Assembly: GCA_946566685.1 (NCBI GenBank)
Contig: CAMNXA010000011.1
Location: 26,845-90,844, forward strand
Reading direction: 5' to 3'
DNA: 64,000 nt
DNA from: an uncultured Lachnospiraceae bacterium
Lineage (GTDB): Bacteria > Bacillota > Clostridia > Lachnospirales > Lachnospiraceae
Shown: in pieces, positions 43,620 through 51,344 of the stretch
Numbering within the stretch: the first letter of the stretch is position 1
How the letters are laid out: each line of letters opens with the position of its first letter
Position numbers and translations under genes: made by a program
The notes under the pieces: generated by a model
Told to the model about the DNA's origin: nothing
Database searches by the model: none
Seen by the model: only the letters and a program-made list of their open reading frames with translations

Positions 43620-44193
43620 GCTTCTTCATGGCCGAATTCAGGGATTCTGCAATGGGAAGAAGGCCGGCAATCTTATCCGGGGTTCCCTGCTTGTGATAGA
43701 TTTCACACAGCAGGCGGTAGGTGCCGCTCACATCTGTTCCCGTAGATACGGCAAACTCCAGAAGCTGACAAGCTTCTGCCATGTGGCCGGCATCATAGAG
43801 CGCCTGCGCCCACTGCTGCACGGTCCGTACTAAGAGGGTATAGTTCTGGTCATAAGAGGTCAGCAGTTCGATATTGGGCGCACCGTAGCGCAGTTTCAGA
43901 TCCGTATTGGAGATGCCTGTAAAGTTAACGATAGGGCACTCTGCGAGAGAGAGGATGATCTGCCGGTAATCATTGACCTTTGGCACATCTGGCAGCAGAT
44001 CCATGGGGAAGATTTCCATGGGCAGTTTGATATAGTCAAGGTCATCCAGAGGTTTGCGCCTGGTGTTGTTGGCGGCCATCTCCTTCTGCCAGTATTTCTG
44101 CTGTTGGGCAGCAGCCGTTTTATTGCTTCTGGAAACCGCTATGGCGATAATGAAACCAAACACGAGAGTGCTTGCAAAAATCAGGAAATTCAT
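43576..44193 (-). CDS. hypothetical membrane-anchored TPR-like protein
   Basis: 205 residues with AAAGGAATTATAT before the ATG. An N-terminal membrane helix (MNFLIFASTLVFGFIIAIAV) is followed by a charged linker and a helical domain with repeat-like spacing (WAQALYDAGHMAEACQLLEFAVSTGTDVSGTYRLLCEIYHKQG), resembling one or two TPR units. I do not recognise a named family. Its last 44 nt overlap the 3' end of the exonuclease gene on the other strand. Confidence 0.65.
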   Translation of the reverse strand: MNFLIFASTLVFGFIIAIAVSRSNKTAAAQQQKYWQKEMAANNTRRKPLDDLDYIKLPMEIFPMDLLPDVPKVNDYRQIILSLAECPIVNFTGISNTDLKLRYGAPNIELLTSYDQNYTLLVRTVQQWAQALYDAGHMAEACQLLEFAVSTGTDVSGTYRLLCEIYHKQGTPDKIAGLLPIAESLNSAMKKPIVRILQEADQSSC

Positions 44194-44230
44194 ATATAAT
44201 TCCTTTCAGTGAGTATGGAGGTTTTATAGG

Positions 44231-44326
44231 ATGTTTAACAGGAAAACAAGGAAGATCATCTCTTCCATTATTATTATCATTGTGGTTCTGGCAATGATCA
44301 TTCCATTGATCGTTGGTGTATTATAA
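44231..44326 (+). CDS. 31-residue single-helix membrane microprotein
   Basis: The reading frame MFNRKTRKIISSIIII then IVVLAMIIPLIVGVL has GGAGG nine bases before its ATG. A positively charged N-terminus and one membrane helix fit a small inner-membrane protein; it is similar in shape to DUF4044-type proteins, though I cannot confirm the family. It starts 37 nt from the divergent TPR-like gene and ends 70 nt before the VanW gene, with which it is probably co-transcribed. Confidence 0.6.
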   Translation: MFNRKTRKIISSIIIIIVVLAMIIPLIVGVL

Positions 44327-44396
44327 GGTTAAAGACCAGATTTATTTTATCACAGATTCTCCGGGCAGGCAATTCCTGCGGGGAGAGAGGGGTTGT

Positions 44397-45923
44397 ATGA
44401 AAAAAGGATTCGGGCTGTTACTGACAATATTTGTGGCGGCATTGGGTGTTGGTGCGCCGGTGCAGGCCAGAGAGGCTGTCATTCATCGGGGTATCTATGT
44501 CAATGACATCGATCTTGCCGACAAGTCGCCGGAGGAAGCAAGAAAAGAAATAGAAGAATATATCAGTTCATTTAAGGATGCGCAGATTACGCTACATATT
44601 GAGGAAGAGGGAGAAATCGTGGCAACAGCCGCGGATCTGGGTCTCAAATGGGGTAATGAGGAAATTCTCGATGAGGTCACAAGCTTCGGAAGAGACGGGG
44701 ATATTCTGCGCTGCTATAAAGAGTTGAAAGACCTGGAATATCAGAATAAGACATATCAGGTCACCTTTGAGTTTGACAAAGATAAGATACGGAGTTTGAT
44801 CGAAGAAAATGCACAGCAGTATAATAAGGAAGCTGTCAACGCTACGCTCACCAAGACAGAAGAGGGATTTCAGATTACGGAAGGTGAGATGGGCAAGGTA
44901 GTAGACATAGATGCTTCTGTGGATTCGGTATACGGCTATCTGACAAAGGATTGGGATGGAAGCGCCTGCGATGTGGATCTGGCTGTGACAGTAGATGAAC
45001 CCCAGGGAACGGCGGAAAGTCTGGCGATGGTCAAGGATGTGCTGGGCACATTTACCACCAGTTATTCCACCTCCGGCGGGTCGAGAAGCGCCAATGTGGC
45101 CAATGGATGCAGTCTGATCAATGGTACAACGCTGTATCCGGGTGAGGAGTTCTCAGCCTATGAGGCGGTAGCGCCTTTTTCAGAAGCCAATGGTTATTAT
45201 ATGGCGGGCTCCTATTTGAACGGACAGGTGGTAGACAGCCTGGGAGGCGGTATCTGTCAGGTATCTACTACATTGTATAATGCGGTGCTCCGGGCGGAAC
45301 TTGAGGTGACGGAACGGTATAACCACTCCATGATCGTGACCTATGTAGACCCTTCCGCAGACGCGGCCATCGCGGAGTCATCGGGTAAGGATTTTAAGTT
45401 TAAGAATAACAGAGAGTATCCTATCTATATAGAAGGGTATACCACACCGGAAAAGAAGATTACCTTTACAATCTATGGTGTGGAAGACAGAGACAGCAGC
45501 CGTGAGGTAGAGTATGAGAGCGTTGTGCTGGAGAGGATAGCGCCTGATACGGAAGTGATCTATACAGATGCGTCCCTGCCAGTGGGGTATTGTGTGGTGC
45601 AGTCGGCCCATGTGGGATATAAGGCGCAGCTGTGGAAAGTTGTGAAGGAAAACGGTGTGGAAGTAAGCAGGGAACAGATCAACAGCAGTTCCTATATGAA
45701 GGCGCCCAGAAGCGCTACCGTGGGTGTGGCCACAGAAGACCCGGGAGCCTATAATGCAATTATGGCGGCAGTGGCAACGAACAGTGTGGATGAGGTCAAG
45801 GCTGTAGCCAAGGCATATAAGGATGCCGCTGCGGCGCAGGAAGCAGCATTGCAGGCGCAGGCAGAGGCTATTGCGGCGGGACAGATACCGGAGATACCCC
45901 CGGCGGAAGTACCGGCGGAGTAA
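44397..45923 (+). CDS. VanW-family protein with peptidoglycan-binding-like domain
   Basis: 508 residues from the ATG at 44397 (GAGGGG before it). The signal peptide is MKKGFGLLLTIFVAALGVG with a likely cut after PVQA. Residues about 30-215 are a YoaR-like putative peptidoglycan-binding region (GIYVNDIDLADKSPEEA). The VanW domain follows, from SLAMVKDVLGTFTTSYSTS through YPGEEFSAYEAVAPFSEANGY and GGGICQVSTTLYNAVLRAEL to YNHSMIVTYVDPSADAAI, with its conserved Cys, His and Asp. The C-terminal tail is Ala/Glu-rich and ends in Pro-Ala repeats. VanW is associated with cell wall and vancomycin-resistance loci, but its biochemistry is unsettled. No resistance is implied here. Confidence 0.92.
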   Translation: MKKGFGLLLTIFVAALGVGAPVQAREAVIHRGIYVNDIDLADKSPEEARKEIEEYISSFKDAQITLHIEEEGEIVATAADLGLKWGNEEILDEVTSFGRDGDILRCYKELKDLEYQNKTYQVTFEFDKDKIRSLIEENAQQYNKEAVNATLTKTEEGFQITEGEMGKVVDIDASVDSVYGYLTKDWDGSACDVDLAVTVDEPQGTAESLAMVKDVLGTFTTSYSTSGGSRSANVANGCSLINGTTLYPGEEFSAYEAVAPFSEANGYYMAGSYLNGQVVDSLGGGICQVSTTLYNAVLRAELEVTERYNHSMIVTYVDPSADAAIAESSGKDFKFKNNREYPIYIEGYTTPEKKITFTIYGVEDRDSSREVEYESVVLERIAPDTEVIYTDASLPVGYCVVQSAHVGYKAQLWKVVKENGVEVSREQINSSSYMKAPRSATVGVATEDPGAYNAIMAAVATNSVDEVKAVAKAYKDAAAAQEAALQAQAEAIAAGQIPEIPPAEVPAE

Positions 45924-45951
45924 GTTCCGGATACGGTTAGGCATAGAGAAG

Positions 45952-46959
45952 ATGAGACAGGGAAAAATATCGGAGAACGTTCTGAGACGTTCTGTCCTTA
46001 GAAAGATAAAGACACACAGGGAAGAAGTGGTAAGTGGCGCAGGGATAGGGAAAGACTGCGCCATTTTGGCGCATAAAGACGGCATGGAAGTGGTGCTCTC
46101 CACAACGCCGGTATCGGCGCCGCTTACGGAACTTGGCCGCTATGCTATCCCCATGGCGCTCAATAATGTGGCGGTGGCCGGAGCAGAACCGGTAGGAGTA
46201 TTGCTGACGATTTTATTGCCGGAAGAAACGCAGGAGCCGGATCTGGCACAGCTGATGGAGCAGGCGGAGGAGATATGCGGTGAATGGCAGGTGGAGATTC
46301 TGGGTGGACACACCGAGGTCACGCCGGTGGTCAGAGAGCCTGTGATGACGGTGACGGGTATCGGACAAAGGATACACGCACAGCCGGGAGGTATGTCAGG
46401 AACTGCACCCGGACAGGATATTGTGATAAGCAAGTGGATTGGGCTGGAGGGTACGGCCCGGATCGCAAAACGGTATCGGGAAGAACTGCGTCAGAGATTT
46501 CCCATGCGGATGATAGAGGACGCGGCTGATTATGACAGATATCTGTCAGTCATACCGGAGGCCGCCACCGCCGTGAAGTCCGGCGTTTGCGGTATGCATG
46601 ATGTCTCACGGGGCGGGATATTTGCCGCGCTGTGGGAGATGGCATCCGGGGCAGGCGTTGGACTAAATGTTGACCTTAAGAAATTACCTGTGCGGCAGGA
46701 GACCATAGAGATCTGCGAATATTTTGCTTTAAATCCCTATGAACTCTTGTCGGGCGGATGTCTGATCATGACGGTACAGGACGGGGAAAAGCTGGTGGAG
46801 GATCTTGCTGAAGCCGGGATACCGGCTGTGACAGTCGGAAAGACCACTGACAGTAATGACCGGATATTGTATAATGGCGAGGAAAAGCGCTTTTTAGACA
46901 TGCCGAAGACAGATCAGATATATCATATTTATAGTAAAAAAGAGGAGGAAAGATCATGA
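45952..46959 (+). CDS. AIR synthase-related (PurM/HypE-fold) protein
   Basis: 335 residues from the ATG at 45952; an open frame upstream overlaps the VanW gene and is not coding. PurM-fold features are GAGIGKDCAILAHKDGMEVVLSTTPVS at the N-terminus, IPMALNNVAVAGAEPVGVLLTILLP near residue 65, EILGGHTEVTPVV near 110 and a C-terminal MHDVSRGGIFAALWEMASG. These match the ATP-dependent HypE/ThiL/SelD superfamily. No hydrogenase genes are nearby, so it is more likely one of the unassigned clostridial PurM-like proteins. It overlaps the following Lrp regulator gene by 4 nt (ATGA). Confidence 0.85.
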   Translation: MRQGKISENVLRRSVLRKIKTHREEVVSGAGIGKDCAILAHKDGMEVVLSTTPVSAPLTELGRYAIPMALNNVAVAGAEPVGVLLTILLPEETQEPDLAQLMEQAEEICGEWQVEILGGHTEVTPVVREPVMTVTGIGQRIHAQPGGMSGTAPGQDIVISKWIGLEGTARIAKRYREELRQRFPMRMIEDAADYDRYLSVIPEAATAVKSGVCGMHDVSRGGIFAALWEMASGAGVGLNVDLKKLPVRQETIEICEYFALNPYELLSGGCLIMTVQDGEKLVEDLAEAGIPAVTVGKTTDSNDRILYNGEEKRFLDMPKTDQIYHIYSKKEEERS

Positions 46960-47438
46960 GAGAAGAGTTGTTGGCGATTGTGGAGAGAAACAGCCGTATT
47001 GATTTAAAGGAACTGGCGGTAATCCTGGGCGTTGAGGAAATCGATGTGGTCAATGAACTGGAGGCGATGGAGAACGAGGGAATCATCTGTGGGTACCACA
47101 CCATGATCGACTGGGAAAAGACTTCCATCGAGAAGGTGTCTGCATTGATTGAGGTGCGTGTGACGCCCCAGAGAGGACAGGGGTTTGACAATATTGCGGA
47201 GCGCATCTACAAATATCCGGAAGTGACTTCCGTATACCTGATTTCAGGCGGATATGACCTGCTCGTGACACTGGAAGGCAAGTCCCTGAAAGAGATTTCC
47301 GGGTTTGTGTCTGACAAGCTGTCAACGCTGGATTCCGTATTGAGCACAGCGACACATTTTATCCTCAAAAAATATAAGGATCATGGAACGATCCTGGCTA
47401 AGAAATATGAAGATACCAGAGAGAAGGTGACACCGTGA
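46956..47438 (+). CDS. Lrp/AsnC-family transcriptional regulator
   Basis: 160 residues, normal for the family. The start overlaps the previous stop (ATGA), with AGAGGAGGAAAGATC upstream. An N-terminal winged HTH (LLAIVERNSRIDLKELAVILGVEEIDVVNELEAMENEGIICGYHTMIDW in order) is followed by a RAM domain (ALIEVRVTPQRGQGFDNIAERIYKYPEVTSVYLISGGYDLLVTLEGK) that binds amino acids and builds octamers. The next gene, an aminotransferase, begins within its stop codon, so the pair is translationally coupled and probably co-regulated with amino-acid supply. Confidence 0.92.
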   Translation: MREELLAIVERNSRIDLKELAVILGVEEIDVVNELEAMENEGIICGYHTMIDWEKTSIEKVSALIEVRVTPQRGQGFDNIAERIYKYPEVTSVYLISGGYDLLVTLEGKSLKEISGFVSDKLSTLDSVLSTATHFILKKYKDHGTILAKKYEDTREKVTP

Positions 47439-48607
47439 GAGATATGCTGTCAAGACAAGCCGTAAACTTAAAACCTTCGGGTATCCGGAAATTCTTTGAT
47501 ATCGTCAGCGAGATGGAAGATGCGCTTTCCCTTGGCGTGGGCGAACCGGATTTTGATACCCCATGGCATATTCGGGATGAAGGTATTTATTCACTGGAGA
47601 AGGGAAGAACCTTCTATACATCCAACAGCGGGTTAAAAGAACTGCGGGAAGAAATCTGTAATTATATAAAAAGGAAACAGGGCGTTACCTATGATCCCCT
47701 GCATGAAGTGCTGATCACAGTGGGCGGTTCCGAGGCCATCGACATCGGCCTGCGGGCCGTGATCAACCCGGGAGATGAGGTACTGATTCCGCAGCCCAGC
47801 TTTGTCTCCTATGAGCCCTGCGCTATTATGGCAGGCGGCGTGCCGGTCATTATCGAACTGAAAGCGGAGAACGAATTCCGACTGACGGCGCAGGAATTAG
47901 AAGAGGCTATCACAGAAAAGACCAAGATTCTGATTCTTCCTTTCCCGAACAATCCAACAGGAGCCATTATGGAGCGGAAAGACCTGGAGGAGATTGCGGA
48001 AGTCATCAGAAAACATGACATACTTGTCATGTCTGACGAGATTTATGCGGAATTGACCTATAAGGAAAAGCATGTGTCTATCATAGAAATGGAAGGGATG
48101 CGGGAGAGAACCATCCTGATCAATGGCTTCTCCAAGGCTTATGCCATGACAGGTTGGAGGCTGGGATATGCCTGCGGCCCCAGGGAGATTCTGGAGCAGA
48201 TGGTCAAACTCCATCAGTTTGCGATCATGTGTGCCCCTACGACCAGCCAGTATGCGGCGGTGGAAGCATTGCGCAACGGGGATGCGGACGTACAGGAAAT
48301 GCGGACAGCCTATAATCAGAGAAGACGCTATCTGATGCATGCCTTTCAGGAGATGGGACTGGAGTGCTTCGAGCCTTTCGGGGCGTTCTATGTGTTCCCC
48401 TGCATCAAGGAGTTTGGCATGACCAGCGAGGAATTTGCGGAACGGTTTTTGAATGAGGAGAAGGTGGCAGTGGTGCCGGGCACAGCCTTCGGCGACTGCG
48501 GCGAGGGATATCTGAGGATATCCTATGCGTACTCCCTCGACAGCCTGAAACTGGCGATTGGGAAGCTGGCGGATTTCGTAGGAAGACTGCGGGCGCAGAT
48601 GCACTGA
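47435..48607 (+). CDS. PLP-dependent class I/II aminotransferase
   Basis: 390 residues. The start is the GTG of a GTGA overlap, with AAGGTGA four bases upstream. The PLP enzyme is shown by LGVGEPDFDTPWHI near residue 30, VTVGGSEAIDIGLRAVINPGDEVLIPQPSFVSYEP (read in order), ILPFPNNPTGAIMERKDL near 170, LVMSDEIYAELTYKE near 195 and the Schiff-base Lys in INGFSKAYAMTGWRLGY near 232. It probably transaminates aspartate, aromatic or branched-chain amino acids; the substrate is not determined. It belongs to one operon with the Lrp regulator and trmL. Confidence 0.93.
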   Translation: MRDMLSRQAVNLKPSGIRKFFDIVSEMEDALSLGVGEPDFDTPWHIRDEGIYSLEKGRTFYTSNSGLKELREEICNYIKRKQGVTYDPLHEVLITVGGSEAIDIGLRAVINPGDEVLIPQPSFVSYEPCAIMAGGVPVIIELKAENEFRLTAQELEEAITEKTKILILPFPNNPTGAIMERKDLEEIAEVIRKHDILVMSDEIYAELTYKEKHVSIIEMEGMRERTILINGFSKAYAMTGWRLGYACGPREILEQMVKLHQFAIMCAPTTSQYAAVEALRNGDADVQEMRTAYNQRRRYLMHAFQEMGLECFEPFGAFYVFPCIKEFGMTSEEFAERFLNEEKVAVVPGTAFGDCGEGYLRISYAYSLDSLKLAIGKLADFVGRLRAQMH

Positions 48608-48618
48608 CTTGGAGGCTT

Positions 48619-49125
48619 ATGAACATCATCTTACACCAGCCGGAGATTCCGGCCAATACGGGAAATATCGGCCGTACCTGTGTAGCAACAGGTACGGCGC
48701 TTCATCTGATCGAGCCTTTGGGATTTCGGCTCGATGAAAAGTCCATCAAACGCGCGGGGATGGATTACTGGGAGCATCTGGATGTGACCCGTTATATCAA
48801 TTATCAGGAATTTCGGGAAAAGCACCCGGAGGCCAGGATCTGGTTTGCCACCACGAAGGCAAAACAGGTCTATTCCGAGGTGTCATTCGGCCCGGATGAC
48901 TATATTATGTTTGGCAAAGAGAGCGCCGGGATACCGGAGGAGATACTGGTGGAGCATGAAGAGACCTGCATTAGGATTCCCATGCTTGAGGAGATACGGT
49001 CGTTAAATCTGGCCAATTCTGTGGCGATTGTTTTATATGAGGCACTCAGGCAGAATCAGTTTGCAGGTATGCAGATGGCGGGAGAATTGCATCGGCTTTC
49101 GTGGGGGGAGAAGCAAAAAGGATGA
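48619..49125 (+). CDS. trmL: tRNA (cytidine/uridine-34 2'-O)-methyltransferase
   Basis: 168 residues, typical SPOUT methyltransferase length, with TTGGAGG nine bases before the ATG. It methylates the wobble ribose of tRNA-Leu using S-adenosylmethionine. Motifs are LHQPEIPANTGNIGRTC at the N-terminus, HLIEPLGFRLDEKSIKRAGMDYWEHL near residue 32, DYIMFGKESAGIPEEIL near 95 and the C-terminal trefoil-knot motif IPMLEEIRSLNLANSVAIVLYEALRQ. It is last in the Lrp-aminotransferase operon and converges on the kinase gene 5 nt away. Confidence 0.95.
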   Translation: MNIILHQPEIPANTGNIGRTCVATGTALHLIEPLGFRLDEKSIKRAGMDYWEHLDVTRYINYQEFREKHPEARIWFATTKAKQVYSEVSFGPDDYIMFGKESAGIPEEILVEHEETCIRIPMLEEIRSLNLANSVAIVLYEALRQNQFAGMQMAGELHRLSWGEKQKG

Positions 49126-49130
49126 TGAAT

Positions 49131-50555
49131 TTAATCATCATCCTCAACGTCCGATTTAGGCAGTGAGAAGATGAATTCCGTTCCCACGCCTTCGGTACTT
49201 ATGACATTGATATTTTCCCCATGGGACTGAATGATCTCTTTGGTGATGGACAGGCCGAGTCCTGTCCCTTTTTTGTCTTTGCCGCGGGATAAGTCGGATT
49301 TATAGAAGCGGTCCCAAATCAGTTTCAGGTCGTCCTTGGGTATTCCAATCCCAGAATCTTTGACACTGACAAAAATCTTATTGTGCTTTTCTGTTGTCTC
49401 CAGTTTGATCACGGAATTATGGTGGCTGAATTTAATCGCATTGTCCAGCAGATTATAGAGAACCTGTTGAATCTTATCCATATCTGCGACCACGTACATT
49501 TCATCGCCTGTGAGGACAAGTTCGATACCAATCATCTTTTGCCGGCAGGTTCCTTCAAAGGAAGCGGCAACGTTGCGGATGATCGTGTTGATATCAAAGT
49601 CCGTTTTATTCAGCATAATCCCTTTGGTATTCAGGTTATTGAGCGTCAGCAGGCTGTTGGTCAGCTTGGTAAGCCGTTCTGTCTCATTTAGTACGATGGT
49701 AAGATACTTTTCATATTGCTCTGGCGGGATTGTGCCATCAATCATCGCTTTCAGATAGCCGCTGATGGAAGTCAGGGGCGAACGGAAATCGTGGGAAACA
49801 TTGGCCACAAATTTTTTCTGATCGTCTTCAGAACGGGCAATCTCGCTGGCCATATAAGAAAGCGTGGCGGCCAGATATCCCATCTCGTCTTCACTTTCCA
49901 CACTGAATTCATAGTGCATGTTGCCGCTGGCATACTGCTCTGTCGCTTCTGTGATCTTACGCAGGGGGATATAGATCATCTCCGTGAAAAAGATCAGGAT
50001 GATCAGTGACAATAGGAAGAGAATGACCAGCATCAGGTAAGAGATATTGAGAAGCTGATTGGTCTCTTCCTGGATGTCAGCCAGGGGAGCGTGGATGACC
50101 ACATAGCCTTTCACCTTATAGCTGGAGGTGATGGGTGCAAATACACTCAGCATTTCCTGATCAAACGTCTGGAAAAAATTTCCTTCCGTATAATAGGAAC
50201 CGGCAGTGATGGTAGGATCGAAATTTTCGATCACCACTTCGTTTTCCACATCCACAGGGGCTGAAGAATCCAGAACCATACGGCCGGAGGGATTGATGAT
50301 CCAGATGGTGGCGTCAAGGTAGGTGTCCAGAGCATCCAGCTGTGACTTGACGGCTTCCAGAGAAGCTTCCGAATTATACAGATCGGTGGCATAAGTGTTG
50401 GCAATCAGCGTTGCTTCTCGGTAGAGGGCATCGGCTTTCTCTTTGGTCAGATGATTGACCGTCATATCGGAAACAAAAGTGGCTACGACCACAAATCCAA
50501 ATAATCCAAAGATGATGTAGGCAAGTATTAATTTGAGGTATAGTGTTTTTCTCAT
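49131..50555 (-). CDS. OmpR-system membrane sensor histidine kinase
   Basis: 474 residues with AAGGGG before the ATG. Two transmembrane helices near residues 8-30 and 170-192 flank an extracellular sensor of about 140 residues. A HAMP linker (EATEQYASGNMHYEFSVESEDEMGYLAATL) leads to a HisKA domain with the phosphorylated His in FVANVSHDFRSPLTSISGYL. ATPase motifs follow: NLLDNAIKFSHH, VKDSGIGIPKDD and GLGLSITKEIIQSHGENI. It begins 2 nt after its regulator gene. The stimulus is unknown; the layout is that of envelope-stress or wall-sensing kinases. Confidence 0.94.
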   Translation of the reverse strand: MRKTLYLKLILAYIIFGLFGFVVVATFVSDMTVNHLTKEKADALYREATLIANTYATDLYNSEASLEAVKSQLDALDTYLDATIWIINPSGRMVLDSSAPVDVENEVVIENFDPTITAGSYYTEGNFFQTFDQEMLSVFAPITSSYKVKGYVVIHAPLADIQEETNQLLNISYLMLVILFLLSLIILIFFTEMIYIPLRKITEATEQYASGNMHYEFSVESEDEMGYLAATLSYMASEIARSEDDQKKFVANVSHDFRSPLTSISGYLKAMIDGTIPPEQYEKYLTIVLNETERLTKLTNSLLTLNNLNTKGIMLNKTDFDINTIIRNVAASFEGTCRQKMIGIELVLTGDEMYVVADMDKIQQVLYNLLDNAIKFSHHNSVIKLETTEKHNKIFVSVKDSGIGIPKDDLKLIWDRFYKSDLSRGKDKKGTGLGLSITKEIIQSHGENINVISTEGVGTEFIFSLPKSDVEDDD

Positions 50556-50557
50556 AG

Positions 50558-51259
50558 TTACCCCTTGGATTCAAATTTATAACCAATGCCCCATATGGTG
50601 GCAATCCGCCAGCTTTCATGATCGTTAATCTTTTCCCGGAGGCGTTTGATATGAACATCTACCGTGCGGGTGTCACCGATGTATTCGTAGCCCCAGATCT
50701 GATCAAGAAGCTGCTCTCTCGTAAAGACATGGTTGGGAGAAGAAGCCAGGAAATAGAGAAGTTCCAGTTCCTTTGGAGGCATCTCGATGGTCTTTCCCAT
50801 GTAGATGACGGAATAGTTCGTCTGGTTGATGATAAGATCCGGATATTCCACACTCTTTACATCGGAGGCCTTTGGCTGTTCGGTCACCGGCTTATAGCGG
50901 CGCAGTACAGCTTTGACGCGGGCTACCAGTTCCTTGGAATCAAAAGGTTTTTCCATATAGTCATCGGCCCCAAGTTCTAAGCCCAGCACTTTGTCAAATA
51001 CTTCGCCTTTGGCGGAGAGCATGATGATGGGCAGGGAAGATTTGGAGCGGACTTCACGGCAGACCTGATAGCCGTCTATGCCCGGCAGCATCAGATCTAA
51101 AAGCATCAGGTTCGGGGAGAAACTGTCCACCGCCGTCAGCGCAGATTCGCCGTCATTGACGATCATAGTCTCAAAGCACTCCTTGGTCAGATAAAGAGAA
51201 ATCAGTTCCGCAATGTTGTTGTCATCATCTACAATTAAGATTTTTTGTCGATTAACCAT
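50558..51259 (-). CDS. OmpR/PhoB-family response regulator
   Basis: 233 residues from the ATG at 51259, which has AAGGAG upstream; the frame extends to 51328 without a site. The receiver domain (KILIVDDDNNIAELISLYL, LMLLDLMLPGIDGYQVC with phospho-acceptor Asp, IIMLSAKGE, YMEKPFDSKELVARV) is followed by a winged-helix output domain (EMPPKELELLYFLASSPNHVFTREQLLDQIWGYEYIGDTRTVDVHIKRLREKI in order). It is partnered by the kinase gene 2 nt downstream. Upstream lies a repeat and then mutS2. Confidence 0.95.
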   Translation of the reverse strand: MVNRQKILIVDDDNNIAELISLYLTKECFETMIVNDGESALTAVDSFSPNLMLLDLMLPGIDGYQVCREVRSKSSLPIIMLSAKGEVFDKVLGLELGADDYMEKPFDSKELVARVKAVLRRYKPVTEQPKASDVKSVEYPDLIINQTNYSVIYMGKTIEMPPKELELLYFLASSPNHVFTREQLLDQIWGYEYIGDTRTVDVHIKRLREKINDHESWRIATIWGIGYKFESKG

Positions 51260-51282
51260 TCTATTTTCTCCTTTTTCAATTT

Positions 51283-51344
51283 CGCCGAGGCTGCGAAACA
51301 GTCCTCGCAAAGTTAATTTGCGGAGCAAATTTACTTTTTTTATT
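51283..51344 (-). repeat. interspersed repeat, copy B, abutting the mutS2 stop codon
   Basis: Shares AAATTTACTTTTTTTATT with copy A at 29232-29266 and again contains the TAA stop of the upstream gene. On the minus strand it also carries AGTAAATTTGC/GCAAATTAACT and CGAGG/CCTCG hairpins and ends in CTCGGCG, as copy A does. Confidence 0.6.

Noticed and set aside
45823..45951. Arg-rich N-terminal extension of the PurM-like protein
   Set aside because: It lies inside the VanW gene in another frame and has highly skewed composition; the family N-terminus begins at 45952.
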